This document shows positions 27,681 to 36,677 of a stretch of DNA of 64,000 bases, one piece after another. Position 1 is the stretch's first letter; each line of letters opens with the position of its first letter. Made by a program: the position numbers and the translations under genes. Below the pieces are notes generated by a model. The model was not told the origin of the DNA and did not search any database. It was given only the letters and a program-made list of their open reading frames with translations. Source of the DNA: Burkholderiales bacterium (GTDB lineage Bacteria; Pseudomonadota; Gammaproteobacteria; Burkholderiales; Casimicrobiaceae); NCBI GenBank assembly GCA_016790165.1, contig JAEUPL010000006.1:124001-188000 (forward strand). The letters are read 5' to 3'.

Positions 27681-28293
27681 GTTGTTGCCACGCCGTCACT
27701 GGCAGATTGTTGTTGTCACCGCTGCGGTGACCTGCTTTCCGGTCAGCCCCGGCGCGGCGCAACCCGCCGCTCCCGAGGTCGTCAAGACGCTCTGCGCGGG
27801 TTGCCATGGCGCAGACGGTAACAGCGTGGCGCCGACCTTTCCGAAGCTTGCCGGGCAAAGCGCCGCGTATCTCGAAAAACAACTGCTCGACTACCTCGCC
27901 GGCAGGCGCCGTGGCGAAATCATGGCCAGCATCCTGCCGCAACTGAACAAATCCGACGTGCCGGGCATCGCCGCGTTCTACGCGGCGCAGCCGATTCAAC
28001 CGGCACCGACGGAGAATGCGAAGGCAGCGGCAGCCGGGAAGAAAATTTACGACGACGGCAACGTGGACAGCGGCGTGCCCGCCTGCGGCGGCTGCCACGG
28101 CGACAAGGGCGAAGGCAACGACCGCTACCCGCGGGTCGGGGGCCAGTTTCCTGCATATACCTTGATCCAGATGCAGGAGTTCAAGTCCGGCAAGCGCAAC
28201 AATGACAAGGGGAAGGTCATGCGCGCGGTCGCTGAACGCATGACCGACGCCGAAATGCAAGCCGTTTCGGAGTACCTTGCTGCCCTGAAATAG
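27670..28293 (+). CDS. dihaem cytochrome c, c4 type
   Basis: 207 residues with a signal peptide (to about GAAQPAAPE) and two haem sites: CAGCH in the N-terminal half and CGGCH in the C-terminal half, each followed by a Met-containing segment that can ligate iron. Length and two-domain layout fit cytochrome c4, a periplasmic electron carrier. GGAGGAG lies 12 nt before the ATG. The start overlaps the end of the ruined barrel gene, so the two were once translated together. Confidence 0.9.
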   Translation: MTFRLLPRRHWQIVVVTAAVTCFPVSPGAAQPAAPEVVKTLCAGCHGADGNSVAPTFPKLAGQSAAYLEKQLLDYLAGRRRGEIMASILPQLNKSDVPGIAAFYAAQPIQPAPTENAKAAAAGKKIYDDGNVDSGVPACGGCHGDKGEGNDRYPRVGGQFPAYTLIQMQEFKSGKRNNDKGKVMRAVAERMTDAEMQAVSEYLAALK

Positions 28294-28339
28294 GCCGCGC
28301 TCGCGCGTCCTGATCCGCAACTGCCGTTTTTCGCCTCAC

Positions 28340-29053
28340 ATGCCTACTCACGCTCTCACCCGCCGCTTTCCCTGTCACGTCGCCATGGCGTGCTTCGCGT
28401 TCGCTGCCGCCGTATCGCTACCTTCGCAGGCCGCCGACTCCATGCCGGGATACATCTGGAACGAGATGTATCCCGAAAAACTGCAAGCGCTGCGTGCCCA
28501 GGGCGATGCCAAACGCGGCGCGGTCGCTTTCGAGGGTTGTCAGGGATGTCACCGTGCCGGCGCGCTGGGTCGCGTCGATGGTAGTTACCCGCGGCTCGCC
28601 GGGCAACACGACACCGTATTGATCAAGCAGATGACGGACGTCCGGGCAGGCATTCGCGAGAATCCAAAGATGCTTCCGTTCGCCGACAAGGAGGCGCTCA
28701 GCGTGCAGGAAATAGCCGATATCGCGGCGTACTTGCGTTCGTTGCCCCCATCGACAGACAACGGGGTCGGCCCAGGCGATCGGCTCGCGCGGGGTGCCGA
28801 TCTCTACACGCGCGACTGTCGGTCCTGCCACGGGGCCAACGGCGAGGGCGACGCGTCGCGCTTCTACCCGCGCGTTGCGGGACAACATTTCAAGTACCTC
28901 TTCCGCGAGGTGGTGCAGATTCGCGATGGCGGGCGCCGCAACAGCGATCCGCGCATGCTTAACGCCGTGCGCGGCTACTCGAACGACGATGTGTCCGCCG
29001 TGGCTGACCACATGGCACGGCTACGCGCGCCGATCAGCGCCGTCGGCAAGTAG
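28340..29053 (+). CDS. dihaem cytochrome c
   Basis: 237 residues: signal peptide ending near SQAAD, haem motifs CQGCH (about residue 67) and CRSCH (about residue 159), each in a class I fold with YPRLAGQH / YPRVAGQH repeats showing internal duplication. It is probably a periplasmic or membrane-associated electron carrier. It lies 46 bp after the c4-type gene, which it resembles in architecture, and is likely co-transcribed. The electron donor is not indicated. Confidence 0.88.
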   Translation: MPTHALTRRFPCHVAMACFAFAAAVSLPSQAADSMPGYIWNEMYPEKLQALRAQGDAKRGAVAFEGCQGCHRAGALGRVDGSYPRLAGQHDTVLIKQMTDVRAGIRENPKMLPFADKEALSVQEIADIAAYLRSLPPSTDNGVGPGDRLARGADLYTRDCRSCHGANGEGDASRFYPRVAGQHFKYLFREVVQIRDGGRRNSDPRMLNAVRGYSNDDVSAVADHMARLRAPISAVGK

Positions 29054-29332
29054 GGCGGCTGACCGCGGGCTGCGTCCTCAACCCAAGGTGCGCAGCGCAC
29101 CGCGCGTGGCTTGGGTTCGGCACAGTGCAATCCGGTGTCGGTGCGAACGCCGACAGTGCACCGGCATGCGAGGGCATGTCGCCGCCACAGCGGCGGGGCC
29201 GCTGGCCGGATCCGACGTCCCCGTGGTCAAATCCCGTCGCGCAGGCGATGCAACACGCGGTGCAAGTATTGTCCGGGCGCCGCGACGACGACGAAACGCC
29301 GCAGGCGCATCGCTCCTTTCGCCATCAGCCTC

Positions 29333-30490
29333 CTAGTGGACAAACTGCCCGTTGGCCTTGACGATGACCGTGTCGACGTAGGTGAGTCCAGTGCGGTCAC
29401 CAGGGCCATACGACAATGACAGACCACCAAGATCGATGTTGTGCAGCGATTCCATCGCGGCGACGAGTGACTCCCGGGTGACGCGCGGCCCGGCACGTTG
29501 CAGCGCCAGGGTAAGCACGCGGGCGTTGATATAGCCCTCCAGCGAGCTGAAGCTGGGCTCGGCCTTGGGCGCGACTTTTTCTAGCGCGATGCGGTAGTCA
29601 CGCACGATGGCCGGTGCACGCCCCCAGGGAAACGGCACGACTTGGGTGAAGACCAGGCCGCGCGCGTCGTCACCCAGCAGGCGGACCATCTGCTGCGCGC
29701 CCGAATTGACCGCCATGAATCGTGTCTGTCGATCCAGTTTTCGGTCTGCCTTGAAGATCTCGGCGATGGTGCTGTAGCTGCCGTGATTGAAGACCACATC
29801 CACACGCGCATCGAAAATTTTCTTCGCCAAGTCACTTGCGCTCGTCTTGCCGTCTAGCGGCAGCGCCAGGGCGAGTTGTTCTCCGCGCGCGGCGAGCAGT
29901 TTGCGAACGTTGGCCAGGTGCTTTTCGCCCGTCGCGTTGGGCGCATGCAAAAAACCGATACGACGCTCACCGAGCTGCAGTGCCGTCGAAATCAATCGTT
30001 CGAACTCCGACAGGTGCGCTGCCCGGACAGGGAACACGTAGCGCTGTGCCGGGTCGCGCAACTCGGGAGAACCGGCCGCGCAACCAATCTGGGGGATACG
30101 CAGGTCTGTCGCGACCTGAATGGTGGCAACGCAGGGGCCGCCCTCTGCGCCTGAAAACAGGGCAAGCACTTCGGGCGCCGTCGCCAGCGTTCGCGCGTTG
30201 GCCGTCGCTTTGGCGCTATCACCTGCATCGTCCAGTGTGCGCAACTCGATGTGGCGCCCGCCGACGCCGCCATCCCGATTTACCGCTTCAAAATGAGCCA
30301 GCGCGCCAAGCACGATGCCACGCCCGTGCTCTGCCAGCCCACCCGACGTGGCGATTGTCTGCCCGATCACAATCGGCGGCGGGGCCTGCGCGCAGATCGC
30401 TGAGGTCGACGCGATGGCTGCGCCCAGGCATAACCTGCCCAGCCAACGCGTCCAGGCAGGCATTCCAGTCGTGGCGTGCAATCGGCTCAT
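29333..30490 (-). CDS. ABC transporter substrate-binding protein, Liv type, orphan
   Basis: 385 residues: a signal peptide ending AICAQA, then IVIGQTIATSGGLAEHGRGIVLGA, a type I periplasmic binding fold. The ATG at 30490 has GGAGCGGG upstream. No permease or ATPase genes accompany it; Burkholderiales carry many such solo receptors. The ligand is unknown. It is divergent from the LD-carboxypeptidase gene, with 89 bp between starts. Confidence 0.85.
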   Translation of the reverse strand: MSRLHATTGMPAWTRWLGRLCLGAAIASTSAICAQAPPPIVIGQTIATSGGLAEHGRGIVLGALAHFEAVNRDGGVGGRHIELRTLDDAGDSAKATANARTLATAPEVLALFSGAEGGPCVATIQVATDLRIPQIGCAAGSPELRDPAQRYVFPVRAAHLSEFERLISTALQLGERRIGFLHAPNATGEKHLANVRKLLAARGEQLALALPLDGKTSASDLAKKIFDARVDVVFNHGSYSTIAEIFKADRKLDRQTRFMAVNSGAQQMVRLLGDDARGLVFTQVVPFPWGRAPAIVRDYRIALEKVAPKAEPSFSSLEGYINARVLTLALQRAGPRVTRESLVAAMESLHNIDLGGLSLSYGPGDRTGLTYVDTVIVKANGQFVH

Positions 30491-30579
30491 TCCCGCTCCC
30501 TGCGTCGTTGCTTTCGATGCATGCATACTATGCACCGCTTTCGTCAACAGAGCTGTGACTTCTGTCACAGATACACGGC

Positions 30580-31545
30580 ATGTTTACTTCCCCCCCGGCC
30601 CGCATTCTTCCCCGCCGTCCCCCAACCTCGCGTCAGACCCTGAGTGCGACGTGCGTGGCACTGTCGGGCAGCGTGGACGCGGCGCGGCTCGCGGCGGGTT
30701 GTGTCGGGCTCGGCGCGCTTGGCATCGCGCTCGAGACGCCGCCCGCCGCGACCGCGCAATGGCGCTACTTTGCAGGCACTGATGCGGAGCGACTCGCCGC
30801 CCTCGACGCCGCGCTGGCGAGCAACGCCGAGCTGGTGCTCTTCGGTCGTGGCGGGTACGGTCTCTCAAGGCTCCTGCATCGCATCGACTGGCGGCGTGTG
30901 GCCGCGTCGCGCAAAGTGTTCTGCGGCTACAGTGACGTCACCGCGTTTTCGCTCGCCGCATTGGCAACCTCTGGATTGATCACGCTCGCAGGCCCGGTGG
31001 CGGCCGGCGAGTTCGCGCAGACGGACGACAGGGCGGCGCGCACATTTTGTGAAACTCACTTCCTCGGCCTGCTGGCGGGTGACACGTATCACTATCCGCC
31101 CTGCGAGAATGACACGCCGCTTGGCGCGGAGACCGTCGAGGGCACGTTGTGGGGCACCAACCTCGCGATGGTGACGCATCTGATCGGCACCCCTTTTTTG
31201 CCGCACTTTGATGACGGCATTCTGCTTCTGGAAGATATTGGCGAGAGCCCGTACCGCGTAGAGCGCATGTTCTGGCAGTTGAAGCACGCGGGCGTGCTTG
31301 ATCACCAGCGCGCCATCGTGCTGGGCGCCTTCACCGACTGCACACCGGCGCAGGGGATGCGCTATCCCTACAGCATGGCCGAAGCCATTGAGACACTGCG
31401 CGAGATCGCGCCCTGTCCGGTGCTGACGGGTTTTCCGTTCGGGCACATTCCGGGCAAGGTGACGCTGCCGATTGGCGCGCGCGCGACCCTGCGAATTTCT
31501 GGCGCGAACTACTCGCTCTCGGTGTCTGACTACCTGACTGACTGA
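30580..31545 (+). CDS. ldcA: muramoyl-tetrapeptide LD-carboxypeptidase
   Basis: 321 residues of the S66 serine peptidase family: VALSGSVDAARLAAGC at the N-terminus, FGRGGYGLSRLL, and FCGYSDVTAFSLA with the nucleophilic Ser; later GHIPGKVTLPIGA carries the catalytic-His region. It trims the terminal D-Ala from muropeptide tetrapeptides during cytoplasmic peptidoglycan recycling. Its 3' end overlaps the convergent acetyltransferase gene by 16 bp. Confidence 0.88.
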   Translation: MFTSPPARILPRRPPTSRQTLSATCVALSGSVDAARLAAGCVGLGALGIALETPPAATAQWRYFAGTDAERLAALDAALASNAELVLFGRGGYGLSRLLHRIDWRRVAASRKVFCGYSDVTAFSLAALATSGLITLAGPVAAGEFAQTDDRAARTFCETHFLGLLAGDTYHYPPCENDTPLGAETVEGTLWGTNLAMVTHLIGTPFLPHFDDGILLLEDIGESPYRVERMFWQLKHAGVLDHQRAIVLGAFTDCTPAQGMRYPYSMAEAIETLREIAPCPVLTGFPFGHIPGKVTLPIGARATLRISGANYSLSVSDYLTD

Positions 31546-32129
31546 AGCGCAGTGGGCGGTGGGTCAAGCGAGATTCGATAGCGATAACCAGGCTTCTCTC
31601 CGAACGCCGCTGGCTTGGTAAACGCTTCGACAAACACCCCGCCGTTCGCCAGGATGACGCGCTGCGAGGGGACGTTGTCCGGGTCCGTCGTGATGTCAAC
31701 GTGCGGCAGGCCGAGATCGCGAATTTCCACCAGCAGCTGCGCCAGCGCCTCAGTGGCATAGCCCCGGCGACGTTTCCACGGCACGACGGAATAACCGATA
31801 TGGCCGAGCACGTGCGGCGGCAGCGTCACGCTGCCCGGCTGCCAGCGCACGCTGATGGCGCCGCAGAACGGCGCGGCAGGATCATCGTCCCACATCCAGC
31901 GGTGAAAACCGGGAATTCGCTTCACCTGGCTGCGATCCGGTAGCGTCACGAGTGGGCCTCTTGCCTCGCGATCCTCCATGCTCTCGATGAAGCGCTGCGC
32001 GTCGGCGTCGATGCGGGCGAGAATTTCTTGCGCCGCGATGGCCCCACGCACGTTGTCCGGTGAGTATCCATCGCGTAGCGCGGCGGCATAGGCGGGCAAG
32101 CGATCGATTGTGGGTGGAACAATTTGCAT
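31530..32129 (-). CDS. GNAT family N-acetyltransferase
   Basis: 199 residues. VLGHIGYSVVPWKRRRGYATEAL is the RimJ/RimL-type acetyl-CoA loop (R-x-x-G-Y-A), and ITTDPDNVPSQRVILANGG is the typical following segment. The target is probably an amino group of a protein or small molecule. GGAGAC precedes the ATG. It is followed upstream, 24 bp away, by a second acetyltransferase gene on the same strand. Confidence 0.82.
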   Translation of the reverse strand: MQIVPPTIDRLPAYAAALRDGYSPDNVRGAIAAQEILARIDADAQRFIESMEDREARGPLVTLPDRSQVKRIPGFHRWMWDDDPAAPFCGAISVRWQPGSVTLPPHVLGHIGYSVVPWKRRRGYATEALAQLLVEIRDLGLPHVDITTDPDNVPSQRVILANGGVFVEAFTKPAAFGEKPGYRYRISLDPPPTALQSVR

Positions 32130-32153
32130 CGGCGTCTCCGGATAGGGCTCAGG

Positions 32154-32642
32154 TCAGTCCGGCCTCGTGGCGAGCGCGACGAGTGCGTCGCCGGTGGTGC
32201 GCACAATTTTCCAGTCGGGCAGGATCTTTGCGCCCATCGCTTCATAGAAGTCGATCGACGGTTGGTTCCAGTCGAGCACGCTCCACTCGAAGCGCCCGCA
32301 ATTGCGCTCCACGGCGATTTGCGCGAGCCGCACCAGCAGTGCCTTGCCATAGCCCTTGCCACGGCAATCGGGCCGCACGAACAGATCTTCCAGATACAGC
32401 CCACGGCGACCGAGGAAGGTGGAGAAGTTGTGAAAGAAGAGCGCGAAGCCGACCGCACGGCCGTCTTCCTTGGCCATGATGCACTCGATCACAGACTTCG
32501 ACCCGAACAGCTCACGCTCAAAGTCCGCCGGCGTGCTGACCATCAGGTGCTCGAGCTTTTCGTAGACCGCGAGCTCACGGACCAGCGCTTCGATATCGTG
32601 AACATCGTCCCGCGTGGCGGGGGTGATGGCAAATGTAGTCAT
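32154..32642 (-). CDS. GNAT family N-acetyltransferase, diamine-type
   Basis: 162 residues: FFHNFSTFLGRRGLYLEDLFVRPDCRGKGYGKALL, closely patterned like spermidine/spermine or thialysine acetyltransferases, with acetyl-CoA loop R-G-K-G-Y-G. WNQPSIDFYEAMGAK is the usual C-terminal motif. It probably acetylates a small amine. The ATG at 32642 is selected because it gives the family start (MTTFAITPATRDD). Confidence 0.83.
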   Translation of the reverse strand: MTTFAITPATRDDVHDIEALVRELAVYEKLEHLMVSTPADFERELFGSKSVIECIMAKEDGRAVGFALFFHNFSTFLGRRGLYLEDLFVRPDCRGKGYGKALLVRLAQIAVERNCGRFEWSVLDWNQPSIDFYEAMGAKILPDWKIVRTTGDALVALATRPD

Positions 32643-33169
32643 ACACAAATGATACCCAAACTGGCCCGGATAGGTCATGAGGGAGGGGATGCAGTGGCGC
32701 CGAAACGTCGTGCAAGTTGCGGCGGTCGGCCGGCGCAACGATGGCGCGTGCTCCTGACCAAGAGCGGCGTCGCAAGCTGCATTGAAGCCCAACGCCACTG
32801 CCTCGTCGCTTTAATACGAGAGTGGATCGCGCCTGAAGCCGCAGCAACCAGCAATCAGCCAAGCATCCAGCCGACTTTTCAGACGACCTTATGAAACTGC
32901 AGGGCCGGTGCATCCAGTGACACGCCTTGAGGCTCGGTGCGGATCGCAAAATTGGATGTCACTGGCAAGCGTAAAACCCAACGTCAATGAGGGTGCGTCA
33001 AGGAATCGACCTGGGCAAACATCGTAGACCGGGTCACAACCCAACGCATCACTCGTCGAGGAGAGCGCTCGGTTTGCAACCGAGCGTGCGGCCTGCTATC
33101 CATAACTCAAATCGTTCCGCATTGCCGCCCGCGAAGCCGGTACGCGACATGCGTTCGCATGTGCCGTCG
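32643..33169. other. 527-bp gene-free region
   Basis: No gene could be supported. A perfect 9-bp hairpin with a 3-nt loop (CGCTCGGTT-TGC-AACCGAGCG) lies at 33066-33086, on the side where the minus-strand YbaK gene ends, but lacks a run of T, so it is at most a weak terminator. Confidence 0.5.
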
Positions 33170-33649
33170 TCACGCACGCACTCGGCCCACCTGCGCCTTA
33201 CCAAGCCGCTGCAACTCCTCCGCCCCAATCTCAAACATCGCATGCGGCGTGCCGCCCGCGGGGAAGACGGAGGCGAAGCGGAACAGGTCTTCGTCCATGA
33301 GCACGGTGCCGGGTTTGGCGTGAGCGATGGGCGGGACGCCGCCGATGGCGTAGCCGGTTTGTTCGCGGACGAAATTGGCGTCCGCTTTGGCGAGCGTGAT
33401 ACCCGTGAGGGCGGTGATTTTTTTCTCGTCGACGCGGTTGGCACCGCTGGTGATCACGAGCACCGAGGTGCCGTCGGCGGCGTTACGGAAAATGATGCTC
33501 TTGGCGATCTGCGCGACATCGCATTTGAGCAGTGCGGCGGCTTCGGCGGCGGTGCGGCCGGGGTGTTCGAGTTCGATGACTAGCGCCGCACTGCCGTTCG
33601 CGGCGAGCCAGTCCTGAACTTTTTGCGCGGAGGGGGAGAGGGTGGGCAT
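33170..33649 (-). CDS. YbaK/EbsC-type aminoacyl-tRNA deacylase
   Basis: 159 residues, the single-domain YbaK fold: LLKCDVAQIAKSIIFRN with the conserved Lys, and TGYAIGGVPPIAH, the G-x-x-P loop. These proteins hydrolyse mischarged tRNAs such as Cys-tRNA(Pro) or Ala-tRNA(Pro). It stands alone. A REP-like repeat lies immediately upstream of its start. Confidence 0.88.
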   Translation of the reverse strand: MPTLSPSAQKVQDWLAANGSAALVIELEHPGRTAAEAAALLKCDVAQIAKSIIFRNAADGTSVLVITSGANRVDEKKITALTGITLAKADANFVREQTGYAIGGVPPIAHAKPGTVLMDEDLFRFASVFPAGGTPHAMFEIGAEELQRLGKAQVGRVRA

Positions 33650-33691
33650 CGCAGAAACGGTGTCATTGATTCAGCCAAAGCTAGCCCCTTT

Positions 33692-33798
33692 CGTCATTCC
33701 CGCGAAGGCGGGAATCCAGATCGCTTCGCGTCTGCGGTCGCCGATGCTGCGACGATCCGGTCTGGGGCCTCGCGTTCGCGGGGACGACGGCGTCTTTA
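33692..33798. repeat. REP-like repeat with ATTCCCGC/GCGGGAAT hairpin
   Basis: ATTCCCGC-GAAG-GCGGGAAT at 33696-33715 is the widespread CATTCCCGCG...GCGGGAATCCAG intergenic repeat of proteobacteria. The unit ends near GCGTTCGCGGGGACGACG (to about 33790), a partly inverted second copy. It fills the gap between the YbaK start and the RhlE stop. Confidence 0.65.
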
Positions 33799-35412
33799 GC
33801 CTTCGACCGCCTCGGCGGTTGGTGCGAGTGCAGGTGCGGGCGCTGCCACCGGCACATGCCGCACCGGTGCCTTGAGCAGGACGCAGATCTCGCGTGTCGT
33901 ACGACGACCGAGCGCGTTGTTGCGGCCGCCGCGTGCGCCGCGTGCGTTGCTGGTGCTGACGGGTTGATCCGGATTCAGGTCGTAGTGCGACTTGTCGCGC
34001 GGGCCGCGGTCGCCGTTGGGGCGCGGCTCGGTCATTGAGCGGCGCACTTCGCCGCCCTCGCGTGGCTCGCGACGCGGGCCGTAGCGGTCGCCGTAGCGAG
34101 AAAGATCAGGCATCGGCTGCTCGTCGAGCTTGCGCTTGATGAGCTTTTCGATTTCGGCGAGCAGCTTGGTGTCGTCGGGCGACACGAAAGAAATCGCGGT
34201 GCCCGACGCGCCCGCGCGCCCGGTGCGGCCGATGCGGTGCACGTAGTCCTCAGCGACGAACGGCAGCTCGTAGTTCACCACGGTGGGCAGCTGGTCGATA
34301 TCGAGGCCGCGGGCGGCGACGTCGGTAGCGACGAGAATGCGTGTGCTGCCGTTCTTGAAGCCGTCGAGGGCCTTGATGCGCTCTTCCTGCGACTTGTCGC
34401 CGTGAATGGCGTCGGTGGCGAAACCATCACGCGCCAGCTCGCGGGCGAGGCGGGCCGTTTGCAGCTTGGAGCGCGAAAACACCAGCACCTGCGTGAGATT
34501 CTGCGAGTTCACCAGATGGCCAAGCAGTCGGCGCTTGTCGTCACCATGCACGCGGAACATTTGCTGCGCCACGTTGGCGGCAGATTCATTGCGGCGCGCG
34601 ACTTCGATCAACGTTGGCGCTTTGAGCATGCGGTCGGCCAGCTTCTTGATCTCGTCGGAGAAGGTGGCCGAGAACAAGAGGCTTTGCCGCTTCTCAGGCA
34701 GCATGCCGATGATGCGCACGATGTCGGGGATGAAGCCCATGTCAAGCATGCGGTCGGCTTCGTCGAGCACGAGCACTTCAACCTGATTGAGCGCGAGGTT
34801 CTTCTGCTCGATGTGATCAAGCAAACGGCCCGGCGTGGCGACGAGGATTTCGACGCCAGCGCGCACGGCGGCTTTCTGCTCTTTGATGTCGACGCCGCCG
34901 AACACGACGGTGGAGCGCAAGCCCGTGTGTTTGGCGTAAGTCTCGACCGATTCCTCAATCTGGATCGCGAGTTCGCGCGTGGGCGCCAGCATCAGTGCGC
35001 GCACCGGGTGGCGCGCGGGCGACGGCGAGCTGTTGGCGTGCTTGAGCATGCGGTTCAAGATGGGCAGCGTGAACGCGGCGGTCTTGCCGGTGCCGGTTTG
35101 CGCGCCGCCCATCACATCAAGCCCGGCCAGCACGACCGGGATGGCCTGCGCCTGGATCGGCGTCGGCTTCACATAGCCTGCTTCGGTGACCGCGCGCAAG
35201 ATGGGCTCGGCGAGGTTCAGCTTGGCGAAGGTGACGGTGCCGGCGTCGACCGTGGGCTCGGCGCTCGCCGCGGCGTCAGCATGCACCGTGGTGGCGGCGT
35301 CAGCGGTCAAGGTGGGCGCGGCGGAGTCGGAAACCAGAGGCTGTGGCGCCGTGGAATCGGCGCTGGACGCGGCGGGCATCGCGGCGTCGCTGGATGAAGT
35401 GTCGATGGTCAT
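33796..35412 (-). CDS. rhlE: DEAD-box RNA helicase, RhlE type
   Basis: 538 residues. After an Ala-rich N-terminal tail of about 60 residues come all helicase motifs: Q motif KPTPIQAQAIP, motif I AQTGTGKT, Ia PTRELA, II LDEADRMLD, III FSATF, and VI HRIGRTGRAG. The basic C-terminal tail (RREPREGGEVRR, GARGGRNNALGRR) binds RNA. It probably unwinds rRNA or mRNA structures. Both low-complexity tails are typical of betaproteobacterial RhlE. Confidence 0.92.
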   Translation of the reverse strand: MTIDTSSSDAAMPAASSADSTAPQPLVSDSAAPTLTADAATTVHADAAASAEPTVDAGTVTFAKLNLAEPILRAVTEAGYVKPTPIQAQAIPVVLAGLDVMGGAQTGTGKTAAFTLPILNRMLKHANSSPSPARHPVRALMLAPTRELAIQIEESVETYAKHTGLRSTVVFGGVDIKEQKAAVRAGVEILVATPGRLLDHIEQKNLALNQVEVLVLDEADRMLDMGFIPDIVRIIGMLPEKRQSLLFSATFSDEIKKLADRMLKAPTLIEVARRNESAANVAQQMFRVHGDDKRRLLGHLVNSQNLTQVLVFSRSKLQTARLARELARDGFATDAIHGDKSQEERIKALDGFKNGSTRILVATDVAARGLDIDQLPTVVNYELPFVAEDYVHRIGRTGRAGASGTAISFVSPDDTKLLAEIEKLIKRKLDEQPMPDLSRYGDRYGPRREPREGGEVRRSMTEPRPNGDRGPRDKSHYDLNPDQPVSTSNARGARGGRNNALGRRTTREICVLLKAPVRHVPVAAPAPALAPTAEAVEG

Positions 35413-35493
35413 TGCTCAAATTTTACGCGATTCTTGCGCTGCAACACCGTGTTTTTTCCCGCGCAAAGCCGCATCCAGTCGTGCGTCACGGGT

Positions 35494-35617
35494 TAACGGC
35501 TTTGTGTGCCAAGCGACCGATCAGCGGTCATTGCAGCGCGAAACGGTCGTAAGTCGACTTATCGCCAAATTGACCAGAAATCACCGTTTGGCAGTCGATT
35601 GTGCGAAGAAGCCATTA
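35494..35617. repeat. 124-bp palindromic repeat, copy R4
   Basis: The left end is TAACGGCTTT, the centre TAAGTCGACTTA (GTCGAC at 35553-35558) and the right end GAAGCCATTA. The last three bases supply the TAA stop of the minus-strand LysR gene. The left arm holds CGACCG-ATC-AGCGGTC-type pairing (35513-35529). It lies between the LysR stop and the RhlE start. Confidence 0.85.
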
Positions 35618-36535
35618 ACGCACCGCTGTCGCAGCACCGAGCCTCATCGTCGCTGGCAACGCCTCGGCCAAAAAATCGAAGACGACGCGAATGCGCGGGC
35701 TGCCGTGCAACTCGCGGTGCGTGGTCAGCCATACCGGTAGCGGCGGAATGCCGAGCTCCGGTAGGAGCCGCACCAACGCCGGGTCGCGTTCGGCGAGCCA
35801 GGTGGCGGTGAATCCGATGCCCAAGCCGGCGCGGAGCGCTTCCCAATGCAGGATGTGGTCATCGCTGCGCAGGACAAAGTGCTCGCGTGTCACCTCGGCA
35901 CCGAGGCGGCGAAAACCAAGCAGCATCGTCTCGTCGCTGTCAAAGCCGATCAGCGGATGCGCCAGCAGATCGGTCGGCTGCGTGGGCGTGCCCGCCCGCT
36001 TGAGATAGCGCTTGTGGGCAAACGCGCCAACGTGCGCCTCGCCGAGCTTGCGCGCGATCAGGCTGCCCTGCGTCGGCTGCACCATGCGGATGGCAATGTC
36101 GGCTTCGCGGCGAAGCAGGTTCTTTACTTCGTTGCTGGTGCTCACTTCGATCTGAATGTCCGGCGCCTCCTCACGCAACTGCAGCAGCAGCGCCGGCAAT
36201 GCGAACGCCGCGACCACCTGGCTCGCCGTGAGCCGCACGCTGCCGCGCGCCACCTGCTCGGCGCCGGACAGCGTGTGCGAAAGCGCATCGGCGCTCGCCT
36301 GCATGCCACGCGCGTGCTCGGCAATCGCGCGCGCCTGCGCGGTCGGCACCAGGCCGCGGCCGGTCCGCTCGAACAGGCTCACGCCGAGTTGCTGCTCCAG
36401 CGCATCGATGTGGCGGCCCAGCGTGGGTTGCGCCTGTTTCAGCACGCGCGCCGCGCCGAGCAGGCTGCCGTGTTCGATCACCGCCAGAAACGAGGGTAAC
36501 AACGACCAGTCGAAGGCAGGGGATGCGGTTTTCAT
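35615..36535 (-). CDS. LysR-family transcriptional regulator
   Basis: 306 residues: an N-terminal winged helix (FLAVIEHGSLLGAARVLKQAQPTLGRHIDALEQQLG) and an effector domain beginning GSVRLTASQVVAAFALP. It is divergent from the NAD-binding protein gene, with a 142-bp gap that carries a palindromic site, so that gene is its probable target. Its TAA stop comes from repeat R4. The start at ATG 36535 gives the usual length. Confidence 0.9.
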   Translation of the reverse strand: MKTASPAFDWSLLPSFLAVIEHGSLLGAARVLKQAQPTLGRHIDALEQQLGVSLFERTGRGLVPTAQARAIAEHARGMQASADALSHTLSGAEQVARGSVRLTASQVVAAFALPALLLQLREEAPDIQIEVSTSNEVKNLLRREADIAIRMVQPTQGSLIARKLGEAHVGAFAHKRYLKRAGTPTQPTDLLAHPLIGFDSDETMLLGFRRLGAEVTREHFVLRSDDHILHWEALRAGLGIGFTATWLAERDPALVRLLPELGIPPLPVWLTTHRELHGSPRIRVVFDFLAEALPATMRLGAATAVR

Positions 36536-36568
36536 CGTGTTGGGGTGGCCACGCAGTCGGACGAAAAT

Positions 36569-36582
36569 ATGCAACACTGCAT
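36569..36582. promoter_or_regulatory. probable LysR operator
   Basis: ATGCA-ACAC-TGCAT is a perfect 5-bp inverted repeat with a 4-bp spacer, flanked by A/T bases, in the gap between the divergent LysR and NAD-binding genes. LysR sites are commonly dyads in such gaps. AT-rich sequence suited to -10 elements follows (TATGTAAT at about 36599). Confidence 0.5.
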
Positions 36583-36677
36583 AGCAAAGATGCAAGTCTA
36601 TGTAATTGTTTTATAGCTCAAACCGCAGAACAATTCCTCGCCAGAACGACCAAGTGGATTCGAAGAAAGGGTGTGCG